Assembly: GCF_021155765.1 (NCBI RefSeq)
Contig: NC_060110.1
Location: 4,278,001 to 4,342,000 of the forward strand
Reading direction: 5' to 3'
DNA from: Diprion similis
Taxonomy: Eukaryota; Arthropoda; Insecta; Hymenoptera; Diprionidae
Length of the DNA: 64,000 nt
Position 1 is the stretch's first letter. Each line of letters starts with the position of its first letter. The notes beneath the pieces are model-generated. The model saw only the letters and a list, made by a program, of their open reading frames with translations. It was not told where the DNA came from and did not search any database. This document shows positions 24,315 to 36,600 of this stretch, in pieces. Made by a program: the position numbers and the translations under genes.

Positions 24315-25459
24315 AAGTGTTAGGCAAATTTGTGATCAATAAATTACAAATTACAATTAACAATTGTATTTTGTAACGAAGAAAATGAACTGTAAATTAC
24401 AATTGTAATTGACACTTTTTTTTTAATCAATTGAAAATTAAAAAAGTACTTGACACGACTTTACGAATAAACTACAAATCAGAAAAGTGATTGACATTTT
24501 TTTCAAATCAATTACAAATCACAATAATATTTGGCACATTTGGTCGAATCAATTACAAATTACAATTGTAATTGACACTTTTTGTCGAATCAAATCGTTA
24601 GCGCATCATGTGCACAGTGGTCATCATATAGAGGTCATTCAGATAGAGGGTAAGTGGAAGTGAGTAAAGTGGCCGCACATAACTTGCATAAACTGTAGAG
24701 AAGTTGCATCTGTCTCTGTTCAATAGCGCGCGTGCGCAGTACGTAAAGTGCAGAAAACTTCAACGTCCGTGGCTGTGCGTATAAGTTCAGTGTATTCCAA
24801 ACAAAACAAGCTTACTCGTTATGTTACAATCTAAATACTAAATTAATACATTAACAAAAATGAAAATTCTATTGCAGAAGCAAATATTAATCAGTCAAAC
24901 GGTCTGTTAGTGTAATCTAGAAAGTAAAAAATGGTGAAGTTTTGTGACGTGTGTAAAAAAACAACACGTTCCTGGCAACCACAACTACGTTTTTCATTGG
25001 TAAGCAAAATGAAACATTCATACTTGTTAAGAGATAAAAACGTTTAATTTATCTGCGAAAAATTATACTTATTTATGCAACACGGTTATGTAATTTGGTT
25101 GGTATTGGTAAGATTCAAACCCATGCTCTACTCAAAACAGCTAACTAAGAATAATATGAGGTACGTCAACTTCTTCAATTCTCAAAAATTTGACGCTACT
25201 GCGTCTGGAGTCCAATCGAACTATCTTTATCGTTTTTGTTCAATTTGTAATTGATTCGAAAAGCGCTGTTGATTACTTTTTTGATTTGTAATTTGTAATT
25301 CGAAAAAAAAATTGCAGTTTACTTTTTTAATTTGTAATTGATTCGAAAAATGGTGTTGATTACTTTTTTAATTTGTAATTGATTTTTTTCAATTACAATT
25401 GTAATTTGTAATCTAAATGTAATTAAGGACGAAAAGTAATTGCATTCTGTCCAACACTG
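24315..25459 (+). mobile_element. hAT-like element, apparently non-autonomous
   Basis: The right end, read inward, is CAGTGTTGGACAGAAT; the left end is AAGTGTTAGGCAAATT. These are imperfect TIRs of the CA-GTGTTGG type common in hAT elements. The 8-bp flanks are atagacag (24307-24314) and attgacag (25460-25467), matching at 7 of 8 positions. Inside each end are many iterated 'aattacaaattacaattgtaattgac' blocks, oppositely oriented at the two ends, typical of subterminal transposase-binding repeats. The 1145-bp length is too short for a full hAT transposase, and none is seen. Confidence 0.7.
24930..25000 (+). CDS. Short Cys-containing exon inside the hAT-like element
   Basis: ATG at 24930 opens MVKFCDVCKKTTRSWQ and continues to a ttg|gtaagc donor. 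The MV-x2-C-x2-C start resembles the opening of THAP-type or similar zinc-binding DNA-binding domains in transposon proteins. The rest of the domain is absent downstream, consistent with an internally deleted transposon. Confidence 0.3.
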
Positions 25460-25469
25460 ATTGACAGTT

Positions 25470-27650
25470 CGCATTACAGTCCAACCTGACAGGGTTAGCC
25501 GGCCTGTTTACATGGGGAAAAATCTGACGTTTGGACGTTCAGTTTACTGCGACTGTCACAGTTTATATGTATATCGATATATGGAATATAGGTATTTCTG
25601 CCGTTATGCCATTGAACTACATTTATGGTCTGATTTAGTTAGTCATTGAGTTGAATTCCTTCGTATTGTCCACGCATATTATATATTGAAGAAAAGCTGC
25701 TCAATTATACGTACGGTATTCTACCTACATCGTTCGCGGTAACATTCAGGAAAAATAAAAAAGGCAAATATCGGAGGACCGGATTATGCAATACATGTGC
25801 GTCACTTTGTATCGTGGATTCGAAATAGAAGATTAGTTGAATAGATTGCGAATGGTTTGAAAGGCCGTAGAGAAATAGCTGGAAATAAAAATTCAATCGC
25901 ATTGAATTCAATTTTGGCTATCGAGGAATAACTTTAAAAAAATTTATATAGTATATATAGATATACTATCGTAGTGTATAGGCTATTGGTTATGAAGCTA
26001 TTTTTATTATACTTTCAGCGAGCTTCGGCAGAATTGTGTATAAAATATATTGGATCTAAAAATTTAAAATGATAGTCGGTATGCGTATTGTACAATCTAT
26101 ATAGTATTGATTTGTAATATGTGCCGTTATATGTAAATATATAATTGTAAAATAAAAGCTTTCGCATCCTCGTTATAAAAGGAAAAATCGTATTTCCAAT
26201 GTATGTATCCTGCAAGTAATAGTTAAAAAAAAATTATTTTTCGATTCTGATTTTCGTTCGAGTATACTTTCATATTAGAGCCGTAATACAAAATCTGTAT
26301 TTTAACCCGTCGTATTCGTGCAAATTTATAGTTGTATAAAAGCTACCTTAAGAATTAATGATTGTTGATGCAGTAATCATAATATCATAGAATATAGCAA
26401 TTGACAATACATGTATACATATTCATGGATTTCCTTTACCGCTGTTAAATGCGGATTGCGAGAAAAAACTTTGCGCGTATAATATATATATATATATATA
26501 TATATATGCTATACAATATAAGAGTTCGACTAACAAGTCGAAGTTTTTGACTAGACATTTATTTTTATCTTATTCCTCACTATTAAAGCTTGAGTAATTA
26601 GGACATAATAGGCTGTGTAATAGGCCAAAGACATATTTGTGTTACACACATAACACAAATATATATAATATGTTTAGGCTTCTCACGCAGAGTTAAATGT
26701 AAGAATAAGAGACAGTCACATTGATTTATACTGAAATTGACACATTTTACTGGCAGGCTTTGGAGGGGTGTACGTAACTTTCCTGTCAGAGCATTCTCCG
26801 ATAGTTCTTACTTCACGTTACTGTTAATACTACTCGCGTAACTTTCTTCTCAGATATTGAACATTTTTTTTTTTTTTTTTTTTATCAGATATAACTTACT
26901 GCAGCCAAACATATCAGTAATTGTCAAATACAATTTCCAGTAGATGAGCTAACGAAATAAGTTAGACTGTTATTCACTCTTTCTTTCCCCTATTTGAAAG
27001 ACGCAGTTCTTTTAGAATTTAGATTTTTCATCTTATCAATTTATTATTTTATATGTACCATAATATGCTTATAATAAATACCTTTGTGATTCAGATCTGG
27101 ATATGCATCGTCGATAGGATAAGGCTACTAGAGATATACCCCGCGATAAGAAAGTAACGCTGCACTGCTTTTGTGTAACATCCATGATTCGAAAATCCAA
27201 CGTTTTTAGGCGCGATGTTCGATATTTGCTAGACAATTAAATGCCACGATAATTTTGTAAATTATGCGTTTACTTACGTTATAAAATCAATAAAACCATC
27301 GCTAGTAAGCGTACATAATTTTCTTCGGTAAATTGTCGAAATATGTAGGTAGCAACCTTATCCTACGTGTAAAAGTGATGGCAAGCACTGTCGACAAAAA
27401 TCTTAAGATTAAATTGAAGTAATTATATTTCTATTCGCTCCCGATTCTTCGCTTGATAAAAAATCATGAAATAATCATACAAAACTAACTCCCGGGTATT
27501 TATCATCCGTCTCCAGGGAATCTTATATTGCTATTGCTTTATGCTATCCATTCATTTCATGCTTCAGATGTCTTACTCACATGTTGTTGTTTCGGACTTG
27601 AATTCGTATGAAATATCCATACGAATGTAACAAATAGCTGTTTGGCACGT
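25470..27650. other. Intergenic / 3' region of SCYL2
   Basis: AT-rich DNA with a (TA)n tract at 26481-26508, a poly-T run near 26865-26884 and no supported exon. The SCYL2 3' UTR should start at 27656 and run downwards. An AATAAA on the minus strand at 27040-27045 is one of several possible cleavage signals. Confidence 0.4.
26481..26508. repeat. (TA)n microsatellite
   Basis: About 14 TA units. Confidence 0.9.
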
Positions 27651-27656
27651 ACGTCT

Positions 27657-27683
27657 TTACGAACGTCCAGAGAATAGTTGATA
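27657..27683 (-). CDS. SCYL2: SCYL2 terminal coding exon (8 codons plus stop)
   Basis: A long polypyrimidine tract and tttcag acceptor precede codons YQLFSGRS and TAA. This fits the phase-0 donor ATG|gtaaga at 29020. If that donor is not used, exon 16 reads through to a stop near 28930, adding a Pro-rich tail. The spliced form is preferred for its strong donor and acceptor. The intron (27684-29019) contains the second 780-bp palindrome. Confidence 0.55.
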   Translation of the reverse strand, partial: YQLFSGRS

Positions 27684-30600
27684 CTGAAACAAAAAAAAAG
27701 TTAACATTGAAACACTTAATGTCGTGTTAGATTTCTGAGGAGAAACTACGAACGAGTAACCATTTGAAAAAAAGAAAGTAATACCACAAATCTTACCGTA
27801 CCACACTCTTTAAACTGACTGTCCGATCTAACTCCTCAAAACACAAGATATTATATATTACATTAACTAAGGACAATTATTTTGGATCGGCATATATGTA
27901 CTTCGGGCTGACGTTGGTTATCGTTGTTCGTCGCATGTGCACTCGATCATCCACTTGAGGTGCTTATAAAGACCCGTTGTACACCTCGAAAACGCGGGGA
28001 TGCAAAATTCCTATACCGCTCAAGCAATCCGAGTGAAACTTGGGCAGTTAATGCCTTATTTTGGCAAAAAGTGGAGCGTCTTATTACTTTTTCAAATTTT
28101 TGAAAAAAATTTTACAGATTCGTTACCACCCACAGAAAGTGGCCAAATTTTTATAGTTGCATTGAATGGATCGAACTATCCGGTATGATGCCACTCGGCG
28201 GTGATAAAACACACATTTTGAGCCCAGTCCCATGAGATTTTATGGTGAAATGACGAAATGGCAGCTGATCTGGTTTTCGCTTACGAAGTACACCGAAATC
28301 TCATTTTGGTGACATTTGTCGGTAATTTCTTACCGACATAACACGCATACATTACCGGCATGCGCGTAATGTCGGTCACAAATGTCGCCAAAATGAGATT
28401 TCGGTGTAGTTCGTAAGCGAAAACCAGATGAGCTGCCATTTCGTCATTTCACCATAAAATCTCATGGGACTGGGCTCAAAATGTGTGTTTCATCACCGCC
28501 GAGTGGCATCATACCGGATAGTTCAATCCATTCAGTGCAGCTGTGAAAATTTGGCCAATTTCTGTGGGTGGTAACCAATCTGTAAAATTTTTTTCAAAAT
28601 TTTGAAAAAGTAATAAGACGCTCCACTTTTTGCCAAAATAAGGCATTAACTGCCCAAGTTTCACTCTGATCGCTTGAGCGGTTCAGGAGTTTTGCATCCC
28701 CGCGTTTTCGAGGTGTACAACGGGTCTTTATAAGCACCTTAAAAGTACGACGAAGTTAAATATCAGGGGTGCAATATTACGATGCAATATCGGGAACTCT
28801 CGTATCATAATCTCTCTGACTGTACAAATAACGAGACAGTGTTTCTGCAATAGTATCAAGGGTACAAGGGATATTCGTATAAGAAAGGTTGGCAAAGGAG
28901 CATAGAGATTCTTACACTGTAAACAAGGGTCAGTGGGAAGGCTGTCCCGATGGCTGGAGTGATGGAGTATGTGTTGGTGGCCCATTGAGGTTGAGGCAGA
29001 TGGGGGGAAGTTGTCTTACCATGCCGGAGCCAAACTGGTGAAGCAGCCCGCTGCCTTGCTGCGAAGATGTCGACGACACGGATGGCCGCCGAGTGCCACG
29101 AATACTGTTCATGCTTGAACTTAGCAGATACGGAACACTACTACTTGTGATCGGCATACCACCACCCTGCAGTGTTTTCAATCAATCTCATGGTTACGTC
29201 ACGCATCATTTAAGACTACCTATACCTATACTTATTTCATTTCGTATCGTAATCAGCCAATCGATTTCAAAGGAGAGGTTGCTTGTACGTGAGGTTGGAC
29301 ATGAATTCATGGGAAAAATTATATTACCAGTCACCATAGAAGGCATATGATTAATTCGTTTCGCATAGTTTAAAAGCTCTTAGACTTCGTGAATTCGTTA
29401 TAGAAGTCACGTAAAATCATATGAAGTCGTTTAAAGTCACTTAAAGTTATTTGATTTCGATCAGAAATCACATCAATTATTCACAGGAATTCATTTAATG
29501 TTGTTTCAAGTCGTTTGAATTCTACTAAAGTCGGGATTGAACTTGGAAAAAGGTTGGTTAATTGGAATCACTGTAGAAATCACTTAAATTCATGTACGAC
29601 TTTGTTCGAAGTCACTCAATGTTATTTGAACTTGATTCAAATCTTCGAACTTGATGCAATGACAATACGTGAGTTCAATTGAAATCAGGTGAATTCACTT
29701 TGCGTGGTTTGAAATCATCTGGGTTCAATGGACGTCTTTCCATTCTGGTATTGTCGATCCCCGAATGGTCAACCTCTCGATTTGAAAAAATTGACTTTTG
29801 GTGGCTTTATACGCGGCTACATTTGGCTTCACTTTGTTCATGACCAGAACATGATTATATAGTCTTTGTTCTTATATATTTTACAAATTACCGTTGGTGG
29901 TGAAAGGTTAATATTTGACCCGCGCCGCTCTTGGGGTCCGGTGCTAGAATGGCGTCGAATTGGTAAACCACCTCCCGGAGTACCACCTGGTGAACTGGCG
30001 CAAGATGGAGCGATGCGAATTTTCGGCGTCATCAGGGTGTTGTCCGACAGCCGACGGTTCGGAAAAGCGTTTGCTACGCGCAAGAAATTTCCGTCGTTTG
30101 TAGAGGACGACGAACCGAACCACCAGCTTCCAAGCATGCCTAAAGTCAGAATCCACATTTTTACACGAAGTTCGAAAAAATGGTTCGTTTTCCTTCTACT
30201 ACGTGAAAGCATCAATTCGAAATAATCGATCTTCCAATGCTTAAAAAATTATGATTCAATTATTTCAGCCTTTGTATTATAAACATGTATAAATACTATG
30301 ATAGTAAATATTTACCAGCCATGGAATTTTTTCGAGCCATATTTTCAGCTGACGCAGTCATCGACATTGAACCTAGGCACGAATTAATATCGTGATTAAA
30401 ACCCCATAACGAAATATTAATTATATATTACAAAGCACATTTTCCGTAATTGGAAACACTTATAACAACCGATAAATGGCGGTTTGATATTTTTTTATCG
30501 ATGATTTTTATGTTATTTTACGCGCCGATATCGGTAACGTCAACCAATAGAAATGAGAAAACTATTTTCGCTTTGTTGTGACTTAAAAAAGAGAATACAA

Positions 30601-33600
30601 TTGCAAGAAGGAACACAATTGATTACAACGCGTCTGATTAACTCGTCGATGAACCGTAAATCATTGACTAACTCACAAACTTACCGATTGAGTTCTTTCT
30701 AGCCATATCTTCCGCCGATGATGTTTTTCTCTGTTCGATCCGGAGATTGGGAATGTTAAATGGAGGTGCGTGCATGTTATCAGAGCTATACTGATGGCGC
30801 AATGGACGATGTCTTTCTGGACTTGGAAGCGACAGATTGTCCAATTTCAATTTATTTCTCTGATTTCTGTTGAGATGATGAATTATATTTGAAATTATAT
30901 TTACACATCGATCAAAATCGCTGTACGTCTAATATACGATACATGCTAATATAATCTTCATGCATCTAACGTGAAAAGAACATTTTACCTGTCTATATGA
31001 TTCAGCATTTCTTGTAACACTTCTAGAAGGATGGTAAATTGCTCTAAATTTAAAGCAGGATTCACTGTCTGAGGCAATAAAGACGGCATTACTCGTGTTG
31101 CCATTAAATTTACTGAAAGTCCATATTTCTTGTCGTTCAACATCAGCCTATAAATGTCTGCGAAATCATATGAGCAATGAGTGTGCGGTTAATATCAACA
31201 ATTTTTCGTCAACAGTTTTGGACCTCTGTGTGCAAACAACTTTATGAAATTCACCCTTCAACTTGTGAACAAAGTCTCTTTCCAACTCAGACCTTTTCCG
31301 TATGAAATAGATGAAATTCGCATAAATCGAAATGTTTGAACGTATTCAAGTGAAGATTTTGAAAATCAAACCTTTTTTACGAGGATTTAAAATAGAAAAA
31401 TTTTAAAAAGGTAAAAGCAGTCAACCGGAACTCCGACCTCGACAACACCGTGGAACTAATTTCGATGATAATTCCAAATATTATTATAAAATCTTAGAAC
31501 ATCTTTAGCCAATACCGCTAAGAAAAAATCGCTTTCTAGTATCGAATCGTCTCGTAATTTGCAGTTCCTTCCGGAATTATAATTCGATCTGCGTATAGGT
31601 GAACATTATACAAACCCCCTTTACCAATAATATCATGCACTTACTTACAACCCGAATTGCAATTTCGGGCTCCTGAAGTTTGACCTCCCATAACAGAGGA
31701 AGCACTTCATCGATAATTTGCTGCTTGTCAAGCCGCTCCAATATGCACTCGATGCATGACAAAACGTTCGACATGATTCTGACGTCGGTTGAATTCTTCT
31801 CAAATACTCCCTTCAATTTCGGTAAAACCATCCGTCGTATGGCCATGTCATCCAGATATTCGGTCACGTTTGATACAGCGACCAAGGCTGCGGCCTAAAA
31901 TGAAACATTGCGTTCAATCGAATCACGTGCAATCATGCATATTTAATCAGCGAATAAAAGCTACCTGAACTTGAGTCGTTGTACTTTCAAACGACGCGTA
32001 CAGCATAGGCAAGACTTCTGATCGGATATCGTCACGCGGAGTCTTCTCCAATATTAGATGCAAATTTTCCAACAATATTACCGTAGCTTGGATCGATTTT
32101 GGAGTCGAGAAGACTGCTCTGGAATATTTATACACACCGGCATATACGTGATATTTTTTTAAAAATCGCTCTAAATCAATCGCGATACGAAGCAAGGAAG
32201 GCGACAATGATTTTATCATAATGGTTACCTGAATGTCGGTAGTATTATTGACTCGTATTCTTCAACCGTACTATCTTGAATTATGTACAGCATGGGCTGT
32301 AACACCGCGGCAAGTACCTCTTGAGACTTTGACTCCAGTTGAAGGTACGGCCAAATATGTTGGTACCATAGTTTCTGAAGCGAGGAGTACCCTTTATCAA
32401 TTAAATGTGGCTGGCTCACCCAAATATTGAATAATCTAACAACGATAGAAATACGTACTCTAGGAATATATGGAAGCACTTCCTTCAGAGTATTCTTATA
32501 GAAATGAGTCTTTTGTGTAGGGTCTTTCATATTTATCACGTCGAGAAACTGAAGGGCATGGACAGATGGATCGCTGGAAGAATTAGTCAGTTTTTTAATA
32601 AAAATTAGAAATCCTTGCCGACGAGCAATCGAAAGCCAAGTGTCTGCCATCAATTATTAACTATTTTGCAGCCTATCCAACAAACCTGAAATATTTTATC
32701 AACGAGAGAAGTTGCGCTGTAGGCCGTTGCCTCCTGTCTTTGTGGAGAAGCCTGACAACAGCTTCTTGAAGAGGTACAGGAACTCGCGGTAGAATGTTGT
32801 GCACATGTTCTTCCAGCTGACAATGAGACAAATATTCATGATAATGTATGTTTGTGTGTGCACGAAATCAAAAATGTGACAAAACAAAAAGATTGCAGTG
32901 AAATTCTGGTTTATAAAGTAAAACTGGAACCAATTAAGTTGAATACAATTTGAAAAAAAAATCACTGTGATGCAGAATAAAAATTTAAAACACTGTAATT
33001 CAATTGTAAACGTCCTGGTATCCACTGTGGCAGAGAAATTACAATTATTCTACTACTTTTTAGAAAATCATCCACACAGTTCGTCCGGTTTTCATAAACA
33101 ATAGCTCGTTTCATTCAGAAATAAACACTCTGCAAATGGTATGACACAGATTTTTTTCTTAGCTTTGCCATTAATGAAAAGAAAAAATCGGTATGATTTA
33201 CATATTATAAAAATGTGATTCCAAAATAAATACATCATTTATATTTAAAATCTATCTCACGATCAGAGGATCTATGAAAAATCCATTGGTGAATAAAACG
33301 AGCTACTATGGATCGGAATTGAACAAGTGATGTGGATTTTCCGGTGAAAATTAACGGAATAATTGTATTTTACCGAAGTTGTTAACACAATGATATCATT
33401 ATAAATTTAAAACTCAACATTCAACAAGATTTTCTATGTCACGGAGATATTTTTAATTACGTACGTGTCACAAGATTAGCTCAAGTGAACTTTTTTTAAG
33501 CCTTTGCTTTATCACCGTTTTTTTTTCAACCACCTTCGTAATCTGACTGAACATCATTTACATCCGTAAGACGCAACGGATATTATATCGTAGAACCTTT

Positions 33601-36600
33601 AATAAACAATAACCGAACTACGAGCAATACCAATAGATACTGAAAACGAATTGATGGCGAATAATTTCTATGGGAAATCTTATTGTCACTTCGATTCGAT
33701 TGAACTTTTCTCCAAACCATAGGCCTTCAAATTTTGCATGGTATATGGGTGTTTTGTAGTAGCTAAATATGAGTTTTTAAATTTGTTGCTAGTGAAAACT
33801 TCGGAATTTCAAATTCAGCAGATTAGAATTAACAAGACTAAACAATTTACGGTAAATCATACAAGGAATGCCTTTATGCCAATGCATAAAAAAAATGTTC
33901 GTACGATATTAAAATTGGCAAGATCTGAAGCTGCCTGAGTTGACGTCAACAACCTCTCATTGTCAAATAACTATAGTACGCTAATATGAAAATAGAAATT
34001 GTTTCACTAAAAGTCTCTTGATTGCATAAAATTTAAACATACATGTTTGATAACGTAGTCTGAATACTCACGCCTTCAATTTGCTTTAAATAAGCAGAGC
34101 AGCTATGATTCGATTGAATCAAGGAACGACCTTGGTTAAATACCGCGCAGATGACCATTCCCAGGCTGAACATGTCGCTCAATATGCTGCATATTGAGTC
34201 CTGTTGAACTTCCGGAGCTAAGTGAACAAACGAATATATTTCTTCAAACATCATCACACACAGCCTTACTGCATAACGTAATTTTTATAATAATGGTCAT
34301 CATCACTTTTGTCATAATCAATTAGTCAGTTACAAATTACAAGTTACAGACATATCTGTAATAACAAATTAAACGGTAACATGTAATTTGCATTTTACGT
34401 ATGTACTGCGATAAGACTTGTCCCCAGTTTTGAAGTATCTAACGTGAGAAGAATTGTCTGAATGCGATTTGAGCGCCTCATACGGAAAAAGTAAAAAAAA
34501 GATGGTCGGCGATGGTAACCTATAAATCTCTGTGCTATAAACATACTTCGTAAATTCGTAAAATATGCATTTGAAGTAAGTGAAAATTGAGCAATTGCTT
34601 GTCCAATCTCAATCGACATTAAATCCGAAGAAAAGATGGCGAACAGCGAATCGTAAGATCATGGCACGAAGTGAAGGGGAGGGGGGGGGGGTACGAGTTT
34701 GCACCGCGAGGGGCGCTTAAATCGCACCTTGCCAATTCCTCTTACGTTGCCCGCAGAATTGGACCAACTTTTGAACCGAGCGCTGCTCGAGTATTGCCTT
34801 CTTCCTATTAATCCGTGGTATAACACCTCCGTTCATTTTCGTAGGCAATTCGATCGAATAAAGATATTAATTATATTGAGAAATTGTAATTGATCCAAAT
34901 AAAGATGCATGCAGAAAGTATAATTAACTTGAAATTAAATAGGTACTAATTACAAATGTAATTTGTCTTTCAATCAACTATAAGTACAAAGTACAATTGT
35001 AGTTTGTGTGAGATTTTTTCCTACAGACAAAATACCAATTCAATTTGCACATCGGTTCTACCTCTTTTTTTAGTTGATGGAATTTGTGTTTTATTTTAGT
35101 CTATTTACAAATCAAGCATGCCATTCTGAATTAAAATTTGACGAATTATAAATTACAAATTGTAGTTAAGCGGTGCTCAGTATTGAGAGATTCTATCTCC
35201 TTACCAATGTAATCGAGATTAGGCTGAGCCATCTTAGGCAGCCTTGACGTCCAAGGATGGCATGTAACTGGCTCCAGACCATCAATTTCATTAACACGTT
35301 CTGCAGAATAAAAATATATATAGTTGAAGTTTGGATCGTTCATCGAACGAATTTTTTTTTTTTAATTTAAAATCGTTTCTCCTATCTTGGTAAATGTAGA
35401 CAAACGTCGATTCGTCAGGAAGTAAAACTACAAAGGATTGAGTAATGCTATAAACTAAGTTGAATATTTCTTGTCTCCATATCGTACCAATAAATTCAAG
35501 ACCAGCCAATTTCCAAGTGCCTTTTTTTGTTATCAAGATACTACTCGGACACACGTTCCTGTGTAGAACGTGACCGCTGTAATGGAGGAACGATAAAGCT
35601 TCTGTTATCTGAAATCAGGGTAGTATATACATTAAATATGCACACATGAAGCTACAACCTACGTGTGAAACGACGTAGCTATCAATTCAATAATAAATGT
35701 GAATTCTATGAGCACATTGGCTTCAAAACATAGCATTCGCGATTCTTCTGAAATTTTTATTCTTCTTGTCCAAGTCATCATCAATCACGTTACTTTGTTC
35801 TCGGATAAGCCTGTTCAATATATTTAATACGTTTTGAATGATACTCATTTTTATTACTTAATTTAATTTTTGCAGACGCTCAAACCTTCCGAAAATTCAT
35901 TGTAGAACTTTAAAATACTTTGCTGCTCAAGAAAATGTTATTATTCAATACTTAGAAAATATAAAAATCATAGTATTTTATTTGATGTCACACGAGTCGC
36001 ACGTGTGACACGCGCTATTTTTTGTAACACCTAAAGTGAAGGAAAGTTTGATTTGAAAAGCAGACGAATGAAAATTCAAGGTCGGCAAGTATAAAATATT
36101 CAATGTGTGGTTTTTCACGAATATTTGGTTGTGGAGGTACAAACCGAAATTCACCCACTTTTTTAGCCGTCTACCCATATTCACCTCTTTAATTCTTGAA
36201 TTTTTTATGTGAAGAAAAATACGATTCGTCTACCATGAGAAACTGCTTGAAAAGGCAATCCAGATCTTTGAATTATCTGTGAATGCTTTGAAAGGAAAAA
36301 TTCGGCGAACGTTAGCGAGTATTAGGACTGATCAAGATTTTTCTAAAAATAAATATTAAATTGATGGAATACAGAGCATTGGGACAGTAGTAAAGACAGA
36401 GTCAGAGTTTCTAAAATTTGAGTATTAGAAATATATTGATCGAACGGCTAGCTGAATTGCTTTGCCAATCAGTTTTAACCTGATCTATTCCAACATTAAA
36501 ATTTATCAAGACATTTCAGTTTACTGGGAGGTTTTCTCGTGCTCAAATCTGGGTTTCGAGACGAATTAATCCGGGTACAAAACGCCTGAGATTGATAGAA

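Noticed and set aside
25115..25140. GATTCAAACCC string resembling a tRNA T-loop
   Set aside because: No matching acceptor, D-arm or anticodon arm around it.
28000..28188. Plus-strand ORF in the second palindrome
   Set aside because: A shadow of the repeat arm; the equivalent frame is not conserved as coding in copy 1.
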